NCBI RefSeq assembly: GCF_004797125.1
Contig: NZ_CP038810.1
Location: 1,302,001-1,366,000, forward strand
DNA: 64,000 nucleotides
Source of the DNA: Flavobacterium sangjuense
Lineage (GTDB): Bacteria; Bacteroidota; Bacteroidia; Flavobacteriales; Flavobacteriaceae
Direction of reading: 5' to 3'
Position numbers and translations under genes: made by a program. The notes beneath the pieces were generated by a model. It was not told the origin of the DNA. It saw only the letters and a list, made by a program, of their open reading frames with translations, and searched no databases. This document shows positions 45,205 to 54,134 of the stretch, piece by piece. Each line of letters opens with the position of its first letter. Within the stretch, counting starts at the first letter, position 1.

Positions 45205-45489
45205 ATGATAAAGCTAAAAGTAAAATCAGGAGACACTGTAAAAGTTATCGCTGGAGACCACAAAGGGTTAACAGGTAAAATTACACGTGTATACAGAGAG
45301 AAAAATAAAGCGATCGTTGAAGGCGTTAACATGGTATCGAAACATACGAAACCAAGTGCTAAAAACCCTCAAGGCGGAATCGTTAAGAAAGAAGCTCCTA
45401 TCCACATCTCAAACCTTTCTTTGGTAAGCGGTGCTGATACAGCTAAAAGCGGAGCGAAAAAAGATTCAAAAAAAGCTAATAAAGCATAG
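45205..45489 (+). CDS. rplX: 50S ribosomal protein L24 with an unusual C-terminal tail
   Basis: A 94-residue assembly-initiator protein with the KOW motif ([15 protein letters not shown]) and [14 protein letters not shown]. From memory, flavobacterial L24 proteins usually have about 103-104 residues and end in TRVG...GDKKVRFSKKSNQ. Here the region after HISNLSLV is replaced by a short Ala/Ser/Lys-rich tail. The other frames after this point do not encode the usual end, so a simple frameshift is not the cause. It lies 2 nt before rplE. Confidence 0.9.
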   Translation: MIKLKVKSGDTVKVIAGDHKGLTGKITRVYREKNKAIVEGVNMVSKHTKPSAKNPQGGIVKKEAPIHISNLSLVSGADTAKSGAKKDSKKANKA

Positions 45490-45491
45490 TT

Positions 45492-46043
45492 ATGGCATAT
45501 ACACCTAGACTTAAGCAAGAGTATAAGGACAGAGTAATCGCTGCCCTTAAGGAAGAATTCGGTTATAAAAACGTAATGCAGGTCCCTAAATTGGAGAAAA
45601 TCGTTTTAAGCCGTGGAGTTGGAGCAGCAGTATCTGATAAAAAACTTGTTGACTATGCAGTTGATGAGTTGACAAAAGTTACTGGACAAAAAGCAGTATC
45701 TACAATCTCTAAGAAAGACGTTGCGTCTTTCAAATTGAGAAAAGGTATGCCAATTGGAGCAAAAGTAACTCTTAGAGGAGAGAGAATGTATGAGTTTTTA
45801 GATAGACTTATCACATCATCTTTACCACGTGTTAGAGATTTTAATGGTATCAAAGCTACTGGTTTTGACGGAAGAGGTAACTACAACCTTGGTGTTACTG
45901 AGCAAATCATTTTCCCTGAAATTGATATTGACAAAGTAAACAAAATATCAGGTTTGGATATTACATTCGTAACGTCTGCAAACACAGATAAAGAAGCAAA
46001 ATCATTATTAGCAGAATTAGGTTTACCTTTTAAAAAGAATTAA
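45492..46043 (+). CDS. rplE: 50S ribosomal protein L5
   Basis: A 183-residue central-protuberance protein that binds 5S rRNA and the P-site t[18 protein letters not shown] and [20 protein letters not shown] are diagnostic. It lies 3 nt before rpsN. Confidence 0.97.
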   Translation: MAYTPRLKQEYKDRVIAALKEEFGYKNVMQVPKLEKIVLSRGVGAAVSDKKLVDYAVDELTKVTGQKAVSTISKKDVASFKLRKGMPIGAKVTLRGERMYEFLDRLITSSLPRVRDFNGIKATGFDGRGNYNLGVTEQIIFPEIDIDKVNKISGLDITFVTSANTDKEAKSLLAELGLPFKKN

Positions 46044-46046
46044 GAC

Positions 46047-46316
46047 ATGGCTAAAGAATCAATGAAAGCCCGTGAGGTTAAGAGAGAAAAAACGGTAGCA
46101 AAGTATGCTGAGAAAAGAAAAGCTTTATTAGAAGCTGGAGATTACGAAGCGTTGCAAAAATTACCTAAAAATGCTTCACCGGTTCGTTTACACAATCGTT
46201 GTAAATTAACAGGTAGACCAAGAGGTTATATGCGTCAATTCGGTATTTCACGTGTTACATTCCGTGAAATGGCCAACCAAGGATTAATACCGGGAGTTAG
46301 AAAAGCTAGCTGGTAA
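46047..46316 (+). CDS. rpsN: 30S ribosomal protein S14 (zinc-independent form)
   Basis: An 89-residue long-form S14. The zinc ribbon CxxC pairs of the short form are missing; only one cysteine ([12 protein letters not shown]) remains, so this is the C-minus version. The usual order is kept, but a 141-nt gap with a strong hairpin separates it from rpsH, far longer than other gaps in this operon. Confidence 0.96.
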   Translation: MAKESMKAREVKREKTVAKYAEKRKALLEAGDYEALQKLPKNASPVRLHNRCKLTGRPRGYMRQFGISRVTFREMANQGLIPGVRKASW

Positions 46317-46327
46317 TTAGTTTATTT

Positions 46328-46383
46328 CAGCAGATAATTGTACATTTGCCCGCTTTTAGCAGGTAACGTACAATTATCTGCTG
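46328..46383 (+). promoter_or_regulatory. Strong hairpin with promoter-like box between rpsN and rpsH
   Basis: CAGCAGATAATTGTAC (46328-46343) is the exact reverse complement of 46368-46383, a perfect 16-bp stem. The 24-nt loop can pair further (CC/GG and GC/GC arms). The left arm overlaps TACATTTG (46341-46348), an exact -7 consensus box, but no good -33 TTG is seen. No T-run follows, so it is not an ordinary terminator. It could be an RNA leader for S8, a processing site, or a promoter with a structured leader. Confidence 0.65.
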
Positions 46384-46457
46384 TTAAAATAGAGTTTAAT
46401 GGCTTCAGGTTCAGTAGAATAGTTCTATTTGAAAACCGTTGCCGCAATTTAATAAAT

Positions 46458-46856
46458 ATGTATACAGATCCTATTGCGGATTATCTTACGAGAGTTAGAA
46501 ATGCAGTGATGGCAAACCACAAAGTGGTTGAGATTCCGGCATCTAACCTTAAAAAAGAAATCACAAAAATTTTATTCGATCAAGGGTATATTTTAAGTTA
46601 CAAGTTTGATGACACTACCGTTCAAGGTACCATCAAAATCGCTCTTAAGTATGATAAAGATACTAAAGACTCTGTAATTAAAGATATCCAAAGAATTAGT
46701 AAACCAGGTTTACGTAAGTACGCAGGTGCTTCAAAATTACCTAGAATCCTTAACGGTTTAGGAATTGCTATTGTTTCAACTTCAAAAGGTTTAATGACCG
46801 GGAAACAAGCTAAGCAATTAAATGTTGGTGGAGAAGTAATTTGTTACGTATACTAA
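46458..46856 (+). CDS. rpsH: 30S ribosomal protein S8
   Basis: A 132-residue central-domain protein; in E. coli it represses the spc operon. The start is ATG at 46458 (MYTDPIADYLTRVRNA). A longer frame from 46338 runs through the hairpin and is rejected. KLPRILNGLGIAIVSTSKG is the diagnostic C-terminal motif. It lies 15 nt before rplF. Confidence 0.96.
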   Translation: MYTDPIADYLTRVRNAVMANHKVVEIPASNLKKEITKILFDQGYILSYKFDDTTVQGTIKIALKYDKDTKDSVIKDIQRISKPGLRKYAGASKLPRILNGLGIAIVSTSKGLMTGKQAKQLNVGGEVICYVY

Positions 46857-46871
46857 TTAAAAACAGAAAAC

Positions 46872-47414
46872 ATGTCAAGAATAGGTAAAAATCCAATTTC
46901 GATTCCTGCTGGTGTTACTGTTGAAGTTAGTGATACAGTAATTACAGTTAAAGGAAAATTAGGTCAACTTACACAAGATTACGCAGACGTAACTGTAAAA
47001 GTTGAAGAAGGTCAATTAACAGTTGAAAGACCATCTGATAGTAAAGATCACAGAGCAAAACACGGATTATACAGATCATTAATCAGTAATATGGTTACAG
47101 GTGTATCTGAAGGTTTTACTAAAGAATTAGAATTGGTTGGAGTTGGTTACAGAGCTTCGAATCAAGGTCAAAAATTAGATTTAGCTTTAGGTTTTTCTCA
47201 TAATATCGTTTTAGAAGTTGCTCCTGAAGTAAAACTAGAAACAATCTCTGAGAAAGGTAAAAACCCAATCGTGAAGTTAACATCTTTCGACAAACAATTA
47301 GTAGGTCAAATCGCTGCGAAAATCAGAGGTTTCCGTAAACCAGAGCCTTACAAAGGTAAAGGAGTTAAGTTTGTTGGTGAAGTATTAAGAAGAAAAGCAG
47401 GTAAATCAGCTTAA
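46872..47414 (+). CDS. rplF: 50S ribosomal protein L6
   Basis: A 180-residue two-domain protein near the factor-binding site. [15 protein letters not shown] and the closing [13 protein letters not shown] are diagnostic. It lies 11 nt before rplR. Confidence 0.97.
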   Translation: MSRIGKNPISIPAGVTVEVSDTVITVKGKLGQLTQDYADVTVKVEEGQLTVERPSDSKDHRAKHGLYRSLISNMVTGVSEGFTKELELVGVGYRASNQGQKLDLALGFSHNIVLEVAPEVKLETISEKGKNPIVKLTSFDKQLVGQIAAKIRGFRKPEPYKGKGVKFVGEVLRRKAGKSA

Positions 47415-47425
47415 AAAATAGCGTT

Positions 47426-47779
47426 ATGTCATTAACAAAATCTGAAAGAAGACAAAGGATACAATACAGAATCAGAAAGATTGTAAGCGGAACCGCTGCA
47501 AGACCAAGATTATCTGTATTCAGAAGTAATAAAGAAATCTATACACAACTAATTGATGATGTGAATGGAGTTACTTTATTAGCTGCTTCATCAAAAGATA
47601 AAGGAGCGGATACTAAAGGTACCAGCATTGAAGTAGCAGCTGCAGTTGGAAAACTAGTTGCAGAGAAAGCGTTAAAAGCCGGAATTACAGAAGTAACATT
47701 CGATAGAGGAGGTTATTTATATCACGGTCGTATTAAATCATTAGCAGAAGGCGCAAGAGCGGCTGGGCTTAAATTCTAA
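47426..47779 (+). CDS. rplR: 50S ribosomal protein L18
   Basis: A 117-residue 5S rRNA-binding protein with [20 protein letters not shown] and the [20 protein letters not shown] end. It lies 6 nt before rpsE. Confidence 0.97.
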   Translation: MSLTKSERRQRIQYRIRKIVSGTAARPRLSVFRSNKEIYTQLIDDVNGVTLLAASSKDKGADTKGTSIEVAAAVGKLVAEKALKAGITEVTFDRGGYLYHGRIKSLAEGARAAGLKF

Positions 47780-47785
47780 TATATT

Positions 47786-48307
47786 ATGTCTAAATACAAA
47801 AATGTAGAATTAGTAAAACCTAGTGGTCTTGAATTAAAAGATCGTCTGGTAAGTGTAAATCGTGTTACCAAAGTAACAAAAGGAGGAAGAGCATTTGGTT
47901 TTTCTGCGATTGTTGTTGTAGGTGATGAAAACGGAGTAGTTGGTCACGGATTAGGAAAATCTAAAGATGTTTCTGAAGCTATTGCAAAAGCAGTAGAAGA
48001 TGCAAAGAAAAACTTAGTTAGAATTCCTTTGAGTGGACAATCAGTTCCTCACGAACAAAAAGGAAAATTTGGTGGAGCTGCAGTATTTTTGATGCCGGCA
48101 TCTCATGGTACCGGAGTAATTGCAGGTGGAGCTGTTCGTTCAGTTCTTGAGTCAGTTGGTATTCATGATGTATTATCAAAATCACAAGGTTCATCAAACC
48201 CTCACAACGTGGTAAAAGCAACTTTTGATGCTTTATTACAAATGAGAAGTGCTGTTACTGTTGCAAAACAAAGAGGTATTTCTTTAGAGAAAGTTTTTAA
48301 AGGTTAA
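47786..48307 (+). CDS. rpsE: 30S ribosomal protein S5
   Basis: A 173-residue accuracy protein at the mRNA entry. [21 protein letters not shown] and the [11 protein letters not shown] loop are diagnostic. The conserved loop where spectinomycin resistance changes occur (VTKGGR) looks wild-type. It lies 12 nt before rpmD. Confidence 0.97.
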   Translation: MSKYKNVELVKPSGLELKDRLVSVNRVTKVTKGGRAFGFSAIVVVGDENGVVGHGLGKSKDVSEAIAKAVEDAKKNLVRIPLSGQSVPHEQKGKFGGAAVFLMPASHGTGVIAGGAVRSVLESVGIHDVLSKSQGSSNPHNVVKATFDALLQMRSAVTVAKQRGISLEKVFKG

Positions 48308-48319
48308 TTCAAGGAAATT

Positions 48320-48502
48320 ATGGCTAAATTATTAGTAAAACAAGTTAGAAGCAAAATCAACTGTCCACTTACACAAAAAAGAGGATTAGAGGCTTTGGGT
48401 CTTCGTAAAATGGGACAAACTGTGGAGCATGATTCAAATCCTGCTATCCTTGGAATGATAAATAAAGTTAAACACTTAGTTTCCGTAGAGGAAGTTAAAT
48501 AA
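48320..48502 (+). CDS. rpmD: 50S ribosomal protein L30
   Basis: A 60-residue protein with [13 protein letters not shown] and [15 protein letters not shown]. The size is right for the bacterial form. It lies 11 nt before rplO. Confidence 0.96.
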   Translation: MAKLLVKQVRSKINCPLTQKRGLEALGLRKMGQTVEHDSNPAILGMINKVKHLVSVEEVK

Positions 48503-48513
48503 CAAATACAGTT

Positions 48514-48966
48514 ATGAATTTAAGTAACTTACAACCTGCTGAAGGTTCTACACACAATCAAAACAAAAGATTAGGTAGAGGAGAAGGTTCTGGAAAAGGT
48601 GGTACTTCTGCAAGAGGTCACAAAGGGGCTAAGTCTCGTTCTGGTTATTCTAAAAAGATTGGTTTTGAAGGAGGTCAAATGCCACTTCAAAGACGTGTAC
48701 CTAAGTTTGGTTTTACAAACATCAATCGTAAAGAATACCAAGGAGTAAATCTTGATGCACTTCAATTATTAGTTGATAACGGAATTGTTACCGATACTGT
48801 AGATTTTACAGTATTTGTTGAAAACCGTTTGGCTACTAAAAACGAAACTGTAAAGATTCTTGGTAGAGGTGAACTAAAAGCAAAATTAAAAGTAACAGCA
48901 CATAAATTTACTGCTACTGCAAAAGCTGCTATCGAAGCTGCTGGTGGAGAAGCCGTAACCTTATAA
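48514..48966 (+). CDS. rplO: 50S ribosomal protein L15
   Basis: A 150-residue assembly protein with the glycine-rich opening [19 protein letters not shown] and [17 protein letters not shown]. It lies 10 nt before secY. Confidence 0.97.
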   Translation: MNLSNLQPAEGSTHNQNKRLGRGEGSGKGGTSARGHKGAKSRSGYSKKIGFEGGQMPLQRRVPKFGFTNINRKEYQGVNLDALQLLVDNGIVTDTVDFTVFVENRLATKNETVKILGRGELKAKLKVTAHKFTATAKAAIEAAGGEAVTL

Positions 48967-48976
48967 TTATAGAACA

Positions 48977-50320
48977 ATGAAGAAATTTTTTGAATCATTT
49001 ATAAATGTTTGGAAAATAGAAGAACTAAAGAACAGAATTGTTTTAACGCTGCTGTTACTTTTAGTTTACAGATTTGGTGCGCACGTTACGCTTCCGGGTA
49101 TTGATGCTACTCAATTGCAGGACTTAGCTGGGCAAACAGATAAAGGTATCGGATCGATACTTGACATGTTTACCGGTGGAGCTTTCTCAAAAGCGTCAGT
49201 ATTTGCGTTAGGTATCATGCCATACATTTCTGCTTCAATTGTTGTTCAGTTAATGGGTATTGCCATTCCGTATTTGCAAAAACTGCAAAAAGATGGTGAA
49301 AGTGGCAGAAAGAAATTAAATCAAATTACAAGATGGTTAACCATCGCGATTACTTTAGTTCAAGGTCCTGGTTATATCTATAACCTATACAGAACTTTAC
49401 CAAGTAGCGCTTTCCTTTTAGGATTTGATTCGTTCTCTTTCTTATTTTCATCGGTTTTAATTTTGACTACAGGTACTGTTTTCGCTATGTGGTTAGGAGA
49501 AAAAATTACAGATAAAGGAATTGGAAATGGTATTTCATTATTAATTATGGTAGGTATTCTTGCTAGATTACCACAAGCATTATTTCAAGAGTTTACTTCA
49601 AAAGTTACCAATAATAATGGTGGACCAATGTTGTTAGTAATTGAAGTTATCGTGTGGCTATTAGTAATTGTTGCCTGTGTGCTATTAGTTATGGCGGTTA
49701 GAAAAATCCCGGTTCAGTATGCGCGTCGTACAACAACAGGAGATTTCGAACAGGACATGATGGGTGGAAACAGACAATGGATTCCGTTAAAACTGAATTC
49801 TGCTGGGGTAATGCCAATCATCTTTGCTCAGGCAATTATGTTTATCCCTGCTGCAGTAGCCGGACTTTCAAAATCTGAAACGTCTCAGTCTATTGCAGGA
49901 ACATTCAGTGATATGTTCGGTCTTTGGTACAATATTGTTTTTGCATCGTTGATTGTAATTTTTACATTCTTTTACACGGCAATTACTGTCCCAACAAATA
50001 AAATGGCAGATGATTTAAAAAGAAGTGGTGGATTTATTCCCGGTGTTAAGCCTGGAGTTGAAACAGCAGACTTCTTAGATAAAATCATGTCTCTAATAAC
50101 ATTCCCTGGTTCATTATTTCTTGCTTTAATTGCTGTGTTCCCAGCGATTGTTGTTAGTGCTAGTGTTCAACAATCTTGGGCAATGTTCTATGGTGGAACT
50201 TCGCTTATAATTATGGTCGGAGTTGCCATTGACACTATCCAACAAGTAAATTCTTATTTGTTGAATAAACACTATGATGGATTGATGAAAAGTGGTAAAA
50301 ATAGAAAAGCAGTAGCTTAG
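48977..50320 (+). CDS. secY: Preprotein translocase subunit SecY
   Basis: A 447-residue inner-membrane channel of the Sec system with ten predicted transmembrane segments. SecY landmarks include [10 protein letters not shown] near the start, a plug region, the cytoplasmic loop with PVQYARR, and FIPGVKPG followed by TADFLDKI. It serves export of all signal-peptide proteins in this window, including the T9SS clients that need Sec first. It is translated within the ribosomal operon, between rplO and infA. Confidence 0.96.
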   Translation: MKKFFESFINVWKIEELKNRIVLTLLLLLVYRFGAHVTLPGIDATQLQDLAGQTDKGIGSILDMFTGGAFSKASVFALGIMPYISASIVVQLMGIAIPYLQKLQKDGESGRKKLNQITRWLTIAITLVQGPGYIYNLYRTLPSSAFLLGFDSFSFLFSSVLILTTGTVFAMWLGEKITDKGIGNGISLLIMVGILARLPQALFQEFTSKVTNNNGGPMLLVIEVIVWLLVIVACVLLVMAVRKIPVQYARRTTTGDFEQDMMGGNRQWIPLKLNSAGVMPIIFAQAIMFIPAAVAGLSKSETSQSIAGTFSDMFGLWYNIVFASLIVIFTFFYTAITVPTNKMADDLKRSGGFIPGVKPGVETADFLDKIMSLITFPGSLFLALIAVFPAIVVSASVQQSWAMFYGGTSLIIMVGVAIDTIQQVNSYLLNKHYDGLMKSGKNRKAVA

Positions 50321-50325
50321 TTTTT

Positions 50326-50541
50326 ATGGCAAAACAATCAGCAATAGAACAAGACGGATCAATAATTGAAGCATTGTCAAATGCAATGTTCCGTGTGGAA
50401 TTAGAAAACGGACATGTTGTAATTGCTCATATTTCTGGAAAAATGCGTATGCATTACATTAAATTGTTACCTGGTGACAAAGTAAAACTAGAAATGAGTC
50501 CTTACGATTTGTCAAAAGCAAGAATTACTTATAGATACTAA
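50326..50541 (+). CDS. infA: Translation initiation factor IF-1
   Basis: A 71-residue OB-fold protein that occupies the A site during initiation. [31 protein letters not shown] and [10 protein letters not shown] are diagnostic. It lies 5 nt after secY and 11 nt before rpmJ. Confidence 0.97.
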   Translation: MAKQSAIEQDGSIIEALSNAMFRVELENGHVVIAHISGKMRMHYIKLLPGDKVKLEMSPYDLSKARITYRY

Positions 50542-50552
50542 AGATATTCAAA

Positions 50553-50669
50553 ATGAAAGTAAGAACATCAGTTAAGAAACGTAGTGCCGAGTGCATCATC
50601 GTTCGCAGAAAAGGAAGATTATACGTAATCAACAAAAAGAATCCTAGATTTAAACAAAGACAAGGATAA
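50553..50669 (+). CDS. rpmJ: 50S ribosomal protein L36 (zinc-independent form)
   Basis: A 38-residue protein, [10 protein letters not shown] at the start and NPRFKQRQG at the end, with the expected [11 protein letters not shown] core. Only one cysteine (SAECIIV) is present and the zinc-ligand histidine is missing, so this is the C-minus type, matching the zinc-free S14 and S4 of this operon. It lies 2 nt before rpsM. Confidence 0.95.
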   Translation: MKVRTSVKKRSAECIIVRRKGRLYVINKKNPRFKQRQG

Positions 50670-50671
50670 TT

Positions 50672-51046
50672 ATGGCAAGAATAGCAGGGGTAGACATCCC
50701 AAAAAACAAAAGAGGAGTTATCGCTTTAACCTACATCTTCGGAGTTGGTAAAAGTCGTGCAAGCGAAATATTAGCAAAAGCTAATGTTAGTGAAGACATT
50801 AAAGTTCAAGATTGGAATGACGAGCAAATCGGAGCAATCCGTGATGCTGTATCATACTACAAAATTGAAGGTGAGCTTCGTTCAGAAGTTTCATTACACA
50901 TTAAGCGTCTAATGGATATTGGATGTTACAGAGGAATCCGTCACAGATCTGGTCTTCCGTTAAGAGGACAAAGAACTAAGAACAACTCTAGAACAAGAAA
51001 AGGGAAAAGAAAAACTGTTGCTAACAAGAAAAAAGCAACTAAATAA
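50672..51046 (+). CDS. rpsM: 30S ribosomal protein S13
   Basis: A 124-residue head protein contacting the P-site tRNA and the 50[21 protein letters not shown] and the [20 protein letters not shown] motif are diagnostic. It lies 8 nt before rpsK. Confidence 0.97.
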   Translation: MARIAGVDIPKNKRGVIALTYIFGVGKSRASEILAKANVSEDIKVQDWNDEQIGAIRDAVSYYKIEGELRSEVSLHIKRLMDIGCYRGIRHRSGLPLRGQRTKNNSRTRKGKRKTVANKKKATK

Positions 51047-51054
51047 TAAGTAAT

Positions 51055-51438
51055 ATGGCTAAAGCAACAACAAAAAAACGTAAAGTTATCGTTGAATCAA
51101 CAGGTGAAGCTCATATTAGTGCAACCTTTAACAACATCATCATTTCTTTGACTAACAAAAAAGGTGAGGTTATTTCTTGGTCTTCAGCAGGTAAAATGGG
51201 TTTCAGAGGTTCTAAAAAGAATACTCCGTATGCAGCTCAAATGGCAGCAGAAGATTGCGGTAAAATTGCATTAGAAGCTGGACTTAAAAAAGTAAAAGTA
51301 TATGTAAAAGGACCAGGTAACGGGCGTGAGTCTGCTATCAGATCTATACATAATGCAGGAATTGAAGTAACTGAAATCATTGACGTTACTCCAATGCCAC
51401 ACAACGGATGTCGTCCTCCTAAAAGACGTAGAGTATAA
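51055..51438 (+). CDS. rpsK: 30S ribosomal protein S11
   Basis: A 127-residue platform protein with [21 protein letters not shown] and the basic end [13 protein letters not shown]. An 80-nt gap with a structured element follows before rpsD. Confidence 0.97.
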   Translation: MAKATTKKRKVIVESTGEAHISATFNNIIISLTNKKGEVISWSSAGKMGFRGSKKNTPYAAQMAAEDCGKIALEAGLKKVKVYVKGPGNGRESAIRSIHNAGIEVTEIIDVTPMPHNGCRPPKRRRV

Positions 51439-51451
51439 TTATAGTATAATC

Positions 51452-51505
51452 AAGATAGATTAAAGATTATCGGAGGATTCGACCTGAATTCATAATCTCT
51501 ATCTT
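51452..51505 (+). promoter_or_regulatory. Structured leader upstream of rpsD (candidate ribosomal-protein binding site)
   Basis: AAGATAG (51452-51458) pairs with CTATCTT (51499-51505). After a 5-nt left bulge, AGATTAT (51464-51470) pairs with ATAATCT (51492-51498), and AGG/CCT forms a short apical helix with loop ATTCGA. The right arm is continuous while the left arm is bulged. It ends 13 nt before the rpsD ATG, where protein S4 could bind to control its own translation; that role is inferred. Confidence 0.6.
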
Positions 51506-51518
51506 AAAACAATTTAAA

Positions 51519-52124
51519 ATGGCAAGATATACTGGTCCAAGTACAAGAATTGCTCGTAAATTTGGCGAAGCAATATTCGGAGAAGACAAAGCCTTCGAAA
51601 AAAGAAATTATCCTCCTGGACAACACGGGATGGCTAAAAAAAGAGGTAAAAAATCTGAGTACGCTGTCCAATTGATGGAAAAGCAAAAAGCTAAATATTC
51701 TTATGGAATTTTAGAAAAACAATTCAGAAATTTATTCGAAAAAGCAGCAGCTTCTAAAGGTGTAACTGGTGAAATCCTTTTACAATTATGCGAAGCAAGA
51801 TTAGATAACGTAGTTTTCAGAATGGGAATTGCTCCATCAAGAAGAGCAGCTCGTCAAATCGTTTCTCACCGTCACATCACTGTGAACGGAGAATTGGTTA
51901 ACATTCCTTCTTATCACTTAAAACCAGGCGACAAAGTTGCCGTTCGTGAAAAATCTAAATCTGTTGAAGCAATCAATAGTTCATTAGCGAATTCTTCTCA
52001 CGTATATGAGTGGATTACATGGAATAATGACACTAAAGAAGGAACTTTCGTTTCTGTTCCGCAAAGACTTCAAATTCCAGAAAATATTAAAGAGCAGTTA
52101 ATCGTCGAATTGTACAACAAATAA
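51519..52124 (+). CDS. rpsD: 30S ribosomal protein S4 (zinc-independent form)
   Basis: A 201-residue assembly-initiator protein and, in several phyla, an autogenous repressor. [17 protein letters not shown] lacks the N-terminal zinc cysteines. The S4 RNA-binding domain has [20 protein letters not shown] and SHRHITVNG. It lies 21 nt before rpoA. Confidence 0.97.
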   Translation: MARYTGPSTRIARKFGEAIFGEDKAFEKRNYPPGQHGMAKKRGKKSEYAVQLMEKQKAKYSYGILEKQFRNLFEKAAASKGVTGEILLQLCEARLDNVVFRMGIAPSRRAARQIVSHRHITVNGELVNIPSYHLKPGDKVAVREKSKSVEAINSSLANSSHVYEWITWNNDTKEGTFVSVPQRLQIPENIKEQLIVELYNK

Positions 52125-52145
52125 TAATTGACATTAGTCTAAATT

Positions 52146-53138
52146 ATGGCAATATTTAATTTTCAGAAGCCCGATAAAGTTATCATGATCGATTCAACCG
52201 ATTTTGAAGGTAAGTTTGAATTCAGACCTTTAGAACCAGGATACGGATTGACAGTTGGTAATGCACTTAGAAGAGTTTTACTTTCTGCGTTGGAAGGTTA
52301 TGCAATTACATCTATCAGAATTGATGGTGTTGAGCATGAGTTTTCTACTATTTCAGGAGTTGTAGAAGATGTTACTGAAATTATCCTAAATCTAAAACAA
52401 GTACGTTTCAAACGTCAGATTGAAGATGTAGATAATGAAACAGTTTCTATCTCAATTTCAGGAAAAGATCAAATTACAGCTGGTGATTTCCAAAAATTCA
52501 TTTCTGGTTTCCAGGTATTGAATCCGGAATTGGTTATCTGTAACTTAGATAGCAAAGTAAATCTTAATATGGAATTAACTATCGAGAAAGGTCGTGGTTA
52601 TGTTCCTGCAGAAGAGAACAAAAAACAAAACGCAGCAATCGGAACAATATTTACTGACTCAATTTTTACTCCGGTAAAAAATGTAAAGTATGCTATTGAA
52701 AACTTCCGTGTGGAGCAAAAAACAGATTATGAAAAATTAGTTTTCGAAATCAAAACTGATGGTTCAATCAATCCAAAAGATGCTTTAACAGAAGCTGCCA
52801 AAGTTTTAATTCACCACTTTATGTTGTTCTCTGATGAGAGAATCACGCTTGAAGCTGATGAAATTGCTCAAACTGAGTCTTATGATGAGGAATCATTACA
52901 CATGAGACAATTGCTTAAAACAAAACTTGTTGATATGGATTTATCTGTAAGAGCATTGAATTGTTTGAAAGCTGCAGAAGTTGATACACTTGGAGATCTT
53001 GTATCTTTCAACAAAAATGACTTAATGAAGTTCCGTAACTTCGGTAAAAAATCACTAACTGAGTTAGATGAATTGGTTGCCAACAAGAATTTAACATTCG
53101 GAATGGATTTAGGTAAATACAAATTAGATAAAGAATAA
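52146..53138 (+). CDS. rpoA: RNA polymerase alpha subunit
   Basis: A 330-residue subunit that starts core polymerase assembly. The N-terminal domain has the [21 protein letters not shown] motif (dimerisation and beta contact). The C-terminal domain (about 260-325) has [16 protein letters not shown] and [15 protein letters not shown], the DNA- and activator-binding helices. A 63-nt structured gap separates it from rplQ. Confidence 0.97.
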   Translation: MAIFNFQKPDKVIMIDSTDFEGKFEFRPLEPGYGLTVGNALRRVLLSALEGYAITSIRIDGVEHEFSTISGVVEDVTEIILNLKQVRFKRQIEDVDNETVSISISGKDQITAGDFQKFISGFQVLNPELVICNLDSKVNLNMELTIEKGRGYVPAEENKKQNAAIGTIFTDSIFTPVKNVKYAIENFRVEQKTDYEKLVFEIKTDGSINPKDALTEAAKVLIHHFMLFSDERITLEADEIAQTESYDEESLHMRQLLKTKLVDMDLSVRALNCLKAAEVDTLGDLVSFNKNDLMKFRNFGKKSLTELDELVANKNLTFGMDLGKYKLDKE

Positions 53139-53142
53139 ATTA

Positions 53143-53185
53143 CTTCATATTTTGCTCTCCGGCATCGGATTGTAGCAAGATGAAG
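53143..53185 (+). promoter_or_regulatory. Three-part hairpin between rpoA and rplQ
   Basis: CTTCAT (53143-53148) pairs with ATGAAG (53180-53185), TTGCT (53152-53156) with AGCAA (53174-53178), and TCCG (53158-53161) with CGGA (53166-53169). It lies 16 nt before the rplQ ATG. No T-run follows, so it is not a terminator; a leader or processing site for the L17 message is possible. Confidence 0.5.
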
Positions 53186-53201
53186 GCTAAAAAAACACGT
53201 C

Positions 53202-53876
53202 ATGAGACACGGAAAAAAAGTAAATCATTTAAGCAGACAGACTGGACATAGAAAAGCTATGTTGGCAAATATGGCTTGTTCTCTAATCGAGCACAAACGT
53301 ATTATCACTACTGTTGCTAAAGCTAAAGCGCTTAAACAATTCGTTGAGCCATTAGTAACAAAATCAAAAGAAGATACAACTCACAATCGTCGTGTATGTT
53401 TCGCTTACTTACGTAGCAAATATGCAGTAACTGACTTGTTCAGAGATGTAGCTGCAAAAGTTGGTGATCGTCCGGGAGGTTATACTCGTATCATTAAAAT
53501 GGGTAACCGTTTAGGTGATAATGCTGATATGGCAATGATTGAATTAGTTGACTTTAATGAACTATACAACGGAGGTAAAAAAGAGGAGAAAAAAGGTAGA
53601 ACACGTCGTCCTAAGAAAACGGCTGCGCCTGTTGCAACTCCTGCTGCTGCACCAGTTGTAGAAGAAGTAGCTCCAATCGTAGAAGAGGCTGCACCAATCG
53701 TAGAAGAAGTTGTTGAAACTCCTGCTGCAGAGGTTGTAGAAACTCCAGTTGCTGAAGTGGAAACTCCAGAGGTTGTTGAAGAGGCTCCTGCAGTTGCAGA
53801 AGTTGAAGAGACTCCAGCTGACGAGGCGCCAGAAGCACCAGCTACTGATGAAGAATCAAAAGAAGAGCAAGCATAA
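53202..53876 (+). CDS. rplQ: 50S ribosomal protein L17 with long acidic tail
   Basis: A 224-residue protein. Residues 1-118 are the normal L17 fold ([20 protein letters not shown], then [20 protein letters not shown], and [12 protein letters not shown]). After a basic linker ([15 protein letters not shown], 126-140) comes an 84-residue Ala/Glu/Val/Pro-rich tail (141-224) with repeated VEE, APIVEE and ETP units and no aromatic residues. Flavobacterial L17 proteins often have a shorter extension, so the length here is notable. It is the last gene of the cluster. Confidence 0.95.
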   Translation: MRHGKKVNHLSRQTGHRKAMLANMACSLIEHKRIITTVAKAKALKQFVEPLVTKSKEDTTHNRRVCFAYLRSKYAVTDLFRDVAAKVGDRPGGYTRIIKMGNRLGDNADMAMIELVDFNELYNGGKKEEKKGRTRRPKKTAAPVATPAAAPVVEEVAPIVEEAAPIVEEVVETPAAEVVETPVAEVETPEVVEEAPAVAEVEETPADEAPEAPATDEESKEEQA

Positions 53877-53896
53877 TAAATGTAGCTTTATAAATT

Positions 53897-53930
53897 AAAA
53901 GAGGATAAACAAACGTTTATCCTCTTTTTT
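53897..53930 (+). terminator. Terminator of the ribosomal protein cluster
   Basis: A perfect 14-bp stem AAAAGAGGATAAAC/GTTTATCCTCTTTT with a 4-nt AAAC loop and a following T-run, 20 nt after the rplQ stop. Confidence 0.9.
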
Positions 53931-53963
53931 TATGGGTGAAATCAATTCACAGATTCTTATTTA

Positions 53964-53997
53964 TATTAAAAAATAATTCATGAATTATTTTTTAATA
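53964..53997. repeat. 34-bp perfect AT-rich palindrome
   Basis: Positions 53964-53997 read the same on both strands, centred on TCATGA, with AT-rich arms ending TATTAA/TTAATA. It sits between the rplQ terminator and the next gene. It may be a regulator-binding site or a cruciform-forming element; no T-run makes it a plain terminator. Confidence 0.5.
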
Positions 53998-54134
53998 GTT
54001 CTTATATCGTCAGAATGATAACAAGATGTTAAAGTGAGGGAAATCTCTAATTTTGAGGGAATTATTTTATAACTTGCTCCCTGTTTGAATTCATTTTTGA
54101 TTTAATTCACTTCGCTTATCAAAGTAAAATATTC

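Noticed and set aside
45420..45489. Frameshift as the cause of the short L24 tail
   Set aside because: The other forward frames of this stretch do not contain the expected conserved ending, and the intact stop lies 2 nt before rplE.
46338..46457. N-terminal extension of S8 by 40 residues
   Set aside because: The extension would be coded by the hairpin region and is absent from the S8 family; the ATG at 46458 gives the normal protein.
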